Assembly: GCA_021802595.1 (NCBI GenBank)
Contig: JAJZRT010000149.1
Span: 1 to 7,943 of the forward strand
Length of the DNA stretch: 7,943 nucleotides
Reading direction: 5' to 3'
From: Pseudomonadota bacterium
Lineage (GTDB): Bacteria > Pseudomonadota > Gammaproteobacteria > Burkholderiales > Thiobacillaceae
In this document: piece after piece, positions 5,795 through 7,943 of the stretch
Numbering within the stretch: the stretch's first letter is position 1
Layout of the letters: each line of letters opens with the position of its first letter
Notes under the pieces: generated by a model
Database searches by the model: none
The model's input: only the letters and a program-made list of their open reading frames with translations
What the model was told of the DNA's origin: nothing
Made by a program: the position numbers and the translations under genes

Positions 5795-6688
5795 TCAGGC
5801 CGGGAAGACGCCTGTGGACAGATAGCGGTCGCCGCGGTCACAGACGATGGAGACGATCACCGCGTTCTCGACTTCCTTCGACAGTTGCAACGCTGCCCAC
5901 AACGCGCCGCCGGACGAGATGCCGGCGAAGATGCCTTCCTCGCGCGCCAGCCGGCGGGTGGTCTCCTCCGCATTCCACTGGCTCACGTAGATCATGTGGT
6001 CGACGCGCTCGTAATCGCAGATTTTCGGCACGTATTCATCCGGCCACTTGCGGATGCCGGGAATCTGCGAACCCTCGGTGGGCTGCACGCCGACGATCTG
6101 GATGTGAGGGTTCTGTTCCTTGAGGTAGCGCGAGCAGCCCATGATGGTGCCGGTCGTGCCCATGCTGGAGACGAAATGGGTGATCCTGCCCTGCGTGTCG
6201 CGCCAGATTTCCGGGCCGGTGGTGCGGTAGTGCGCCTCGGGATTGTCGGGGTTGGAGAACTGGTCGAGGATCTTGCCGATGCCCTGCTTCTCCATCGCGA
6301 TCGCGAGGTCGCGCGCGCCTTCCATGCCGGCTTCCTTGCTCACCAATTGCAGCTCGGCGCCGAAGGCGCGCATGGTCTGGCGCCGTTCGATCGACAGGTG
6401 CTCAGGCATGATGAGGATCATCTTGTAGCCGCGCATGGCCGCCGCCATCGCCAGCGCGATGCCGGTGTTGCCGCTGGTCGCCTCGATCAGCGTGTCGCCA
6501 GGCTTGATCTCGCCGCGCGCCTGCGCCGCGTCGATCATCGACAGCGCCGGGCGGTCCTTCACCGAGCCCGCAGGGTTGTTGCCTTCCAGCTTGACCAGTA
6601 GGGTGTTGCTGGTCGTGCCAGGCATGCGCTTCAGGCGCACCAGCGGCGTGTTGCCGACCGTATCCTCGATTGTCTTGTAGGTGCTCAT
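5795..6688 (-). CDS. cysM: Cysteine synthase B
   Basis: This PLP enzyme makes cysteine from O-acetylserine and sulfide; the CysM form can also use thiosulfate, giving S-sulfocysteine. The 297-residue product is of usual length. K44 in [12 protein letters not shown] is the expected Schiff-base lysine, TSGNTG at 71-76 is the substrate loop and GTTGT at 177-181 binds the PLP phosphate. SSGG at 258-261 and [11 protein letters not shown] at 283-293 complete the site. GIRKWP at 211-216 corresponds to the GIRRWP of enterobacterial CysM; this and the KDRPA context favour CysM over CysK. The ATG at 6688-6686 overlaps the hldD stop as ATGA. A GAAGG sits only 1 nt before it, too close for a normal ribosome binding site, so translation probably depends on ribosomes finishing hldD. 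radA follows after 21 nt. Confidence 0.95.
   Translation of the reverse strand: MSTYKTIEDTVGNTPLVRLKRMPGTTSNTLLVKLEGNNPAGSVKDRPALSMIDAAQARGEIKPGDTLIEATSGNTGIALAMAAAMRGYKMILIMPEHLSIERRQTMRAFGAELQLVSKEAGMEGARDLAIAMEKQGIGKILDQFSNPDNPEAHYRTTGPEIWRDTQGRITHFVSSMGTTGTIMGCSRYLKEQNPHIQIVGVQPTEGSQIPGIRKWPDEYVPKICDYERVDHMIYVSQWNAEETTRRLAREEGIFAGISSGGALWAALQLSKEVENAVIVSIVCDRGDRYLSTGVFPA
6685..6688 (-). other. ATGA overlap of hldD stop and cysM start
   Basis: The minus strand reads ATGA, where ATG starts cysM and TGA stops hldD. With no well-spaced Shine-Dalgarno before cysM, termination-reinitiation coupling is the likely mode of translation. Confidence 0.85.
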
Positions 6689-7683
6689 GCCTTCAACAGA
6701 TACCGGATGTAGCGCGCGGTGCCTTCTTCCACGCTATAGAAGGGTGCATCATACCCCGCGCCACGCAGTGCGGAGATATCCGCCTCGGTATAGCTCTGGT
6801 ACTTGCCCTTCAACGCTTCGGGAAAGGCGATGTAGCTGACGAGGCCCTGTGCCTGCATCTGCTCCAGCGTCAGCGCCGGCTGGCTCTCCGCTGCGCGGCA
6901 CGCGTTCACTGCCGCCACCGCGACATCGTTGAAGCTCTGGCAGCGCCCGGTGCCGACGTTGAAGATGCCCGAGACGTCGGGGTGGTCGAGAAACCACAGG
7001 TTGACCCGCACCACATCCTCGATCGAGACGAAGTCGCGCCGCTGCTCGCCGTTGGCATAGCCGTCGCAGCCTTCGAACAGCTTCACCCGGCCCTCGCTGC
7101 GGTACTGGTTGAAGAAATGGAAGGCCACCGAGGCCATGCGCCCCTTGTGCTGCTCGCGCGGGCCATAGACGTTGAAGTAGCGGAAGCCGGCGATCTGCGC
7201 GGTGCGCTCGCTCCACAGGCGGCGCACGCTCTGGTCGAACAGGAACTTGGAATAGCCGTAGACGTTGAGCGGCGACTCGAACTCGCGCGACTCGGAGAAT
7301 ACCCGCCCGGCGCCGTATACGCTCGCCGACGAGGCATAGAGGAACTGCGCGCCCTCGTCCTGGCAGAACTTGAGCAGCGCGCTGGAATAGCGGTAGTTGT
7401 TCTCCATCATGTAGCGGCCGTCGGTTTCCATGGTGTCGGAACACGCGCCTTCATGGAAGATCGCCGCCACGGCGCCGTCGAGCACGCCCTCCTCGACCAG
7501 GTCGAGGAATTCGGCCTTGTCGAAATAGTCGGCGATTTCGCAATCCGTCAGGTTCCTGAACTTGTCGGCCTTGGTCAGGTTGTCGACAGCGATGATGTTG
7601 GTCTCGCCGCGCTCGTTGAGCGCCTTGACGATATTGGCGCCGATGAACCCGGCGGCGCCGGTGACGACGGTGTACTGGCTCAT
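6685..7683 (-). CDS. hldD: ADP-L-glycero-D-manno-heptose 6-epimerase
   Basis: HldD (also RfaD or GmhD) converts ADP-D-glycero-D-manno-heptose to ADP-L-glycero-D-manno-heptose in the cytoplasm, the last step in making the heptose donor for the LPS inner core. The 332-residue product is a short-chain dehydrogenase/reductase, a little longer than E. coli HldD (310). The NAD(P)-binding GAAGFIG lies at 9-15 and [12 protein letters not shown] at 34-45 is typical of the family. SSASVYG is at 118-124, the catalytic pair Y142/K146 is in YGYSK, and K180 in REQHKGRM corresponds to the second active-site lysine (K178 in E. coli). The ATG at 7683-7681 overlaps the hldA stop as ATGA and has GGAG 7 nt upstream within hldA. 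Its own stop overlaps the cysM start. Confidence 0.96.
   Translation of the reverse strand: MSQYTVVTGAAGFIGANIVKALNERGETNIIAVDNLTKADKFRNLTDCEIADYFDKAEFLDLVEEGVLDGAVAAIFHEGACSDTMETDGRYMMENNYRYSSALLKFCQDEGAQFLYASSASVYGAGRVFSESREFESPLNVYGYSKFLFDQSVRRLWSERTAQIAGFRYFNVYGPREQHKGRMASVAFHFFNQYRSEGRVKLFEGCDGYANGEQRRDFVSIEDVVRVNLWFLDHPDVSGIFNVGTGRCQSFNDVAVAAVNACRAAESQPALTLEQMQAQGLVSYIAFPEALKGKYQSYTEADISALRGAGYDAPFYSVEEGTARYIRYLLKA
7680..7683 (-). other. ATGA overlap of hldA stop and hldD start
   Basis: The minus strand reads ATGA, with ATG starting hldD and TGA ending hldA, so translational coupling is likely. Unlike the cysM junction, this start also has a well-placed GGAG. Confidence 0.85.
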
Positions 7684-7943
7684 GCTTCTTCTCCAAAGAC
7701 TTCGTCGGCGGCCGCGACTGCGGTGCCGAACTTGCCGACCACGATGCCCGCCGCGCGATTGGCCAGGCGCACCGCCTCGACGCCGCTCGCGCCAGCCGCC
7801 AGCGCCACGGCATAGGCTGCGATCACGGTGTCGCCGGCGCCGGACACGTCGAACACTTCCTGCGCGCGCGTGGCCTCATGATGCGCGCCGGCGGCGTCGA
7901 ACAGGCTCATGCCCTCCTCGCTGCGCGTCACCAGCAGCGCATC
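7680..7943 (-). CDS. hldA: D-glycero-beta-D-manno-heptose-7-phosphate kinase, C-terminal part
   Basis: Only the last 87 residues and the stop lie in the window. They match the C-terminal part of the PfkB-family sugar kinase RfaE1/HldA, which phosphorylates heptose 7-phosphate at C1 two steps before Hld[15 protein letters not shown] is a typical family stretch. [14 protein letters not shown] (visible residues 30-43) is the PfkB signature with the anion hole and catalytic Asp (visible residue 38). The protein stops at [16 protein letters not shown], where the bifunctional HldE of E. coli would run on into its adenylyltransferase domain. So this is the kinase alone, and a separate HldC/RfaE2 should exist elsewhere. 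The frame is open to the right edge. Another PfkB sugar kinase is possible from the fragment alone, but the overlap with hldD makes HldA by far the best call. Confidence 0.9.
   Translation of the reverse strand, partial: DALLVTRSEEGMSLFDAAGAHHEATRAQEVFDVSGAGDTVIAAYAVALAAGASGVEAVRLANRAAGIVVGKFGTAVAAADEVFGEEA
7691..7694 (-). promoter_or_regulatory. Ribosome binding site of hldD
   Basis: GGAG (in TTTGGAGAAG) lies 7 nt before the hldD ATG, inside the last codons of hldA. It supports the ATG at 7683-7681 as the start. Confidence 0.7.

Noticed and set aside
5600..7815. 333- and 381-codon open frames on the plus strand opposite radA, cysM, hldD and hldA
   Set aside because: Both are antisense shadows that cross gene boundaries and have no recognisable motif.

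Overview
The window looks like chromosomal DNA of a betaproteobacterium that oxidises reduced sulfur compounds chemolithotrophically (Thiobacillus / Sulfuricella / Nitrosomonadales type). This is inferred from three things: GC-rich coding DNA; a heptose-LPS / cysteine synthase B / RadA gene block that fits Betaproteobacteria; and a QmoA-like subunit, which in sulfur oxidisers works with APS reductase. No taxonomic search was possible, so the genus is open.

Layout, left to right. (1) 1-1119, minus strand: all but the C-terminal end of a QmoA-type, HdrA-related flavoprotein, running off the left edge. (2) 1120-1555: a divergent intergenic region between qmoA and prfC. It holds the qmoA ribosome binding site and a cluster of short direct and inverted repeats. 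(3) 1556-3941, plus strand: prfC (peptide chain release factor 3), followed 19 nt later by a membrane-anchored or exported Sel1-repeat protein. The pair probably forms one transcript, ending at an intrinsic terminator that overlaps the last codons of the Sel1 gene. (4) 3942-4417: a non-coding gap between convergent genes, with three perfect 13-bp palindromes and one further hairpin. (5) 4418-7943, minus strand: a compact operon, transcribed hldA (partial) - hldD - cysM - radA. Both hldA/hldD and hldD/cysM overlap by ATGA; radA follows cysM after 21 nt with a GTG start.

The minus-strand operon joins two successive steps of ADP-heptose supply for lipopolysaccharide (HldA kinase, HldD epimerase) to cysteine synthesis (CysM) and recombinational repair (RadA). 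The plus-strand unit joins translation termination (RF3) to a Sel1 protein of unknown role. QmoA belongs to energy metabolism: electron transfer between the APS reductase / sulfite couple and the quinone pool.

I found no rRNA, tRNA, CRISPR array, insertion sequence, prophage or toxin-antitoxin gene. No clearly new biological system is visible. The points most worth a second look are the reduced cysteine ligand set in the ferredoxin insert of QmoA, the repeat cluster upstream of qmoA, the palindromes between the convergent genes, and the anchored Sel1 protein behind prfC.
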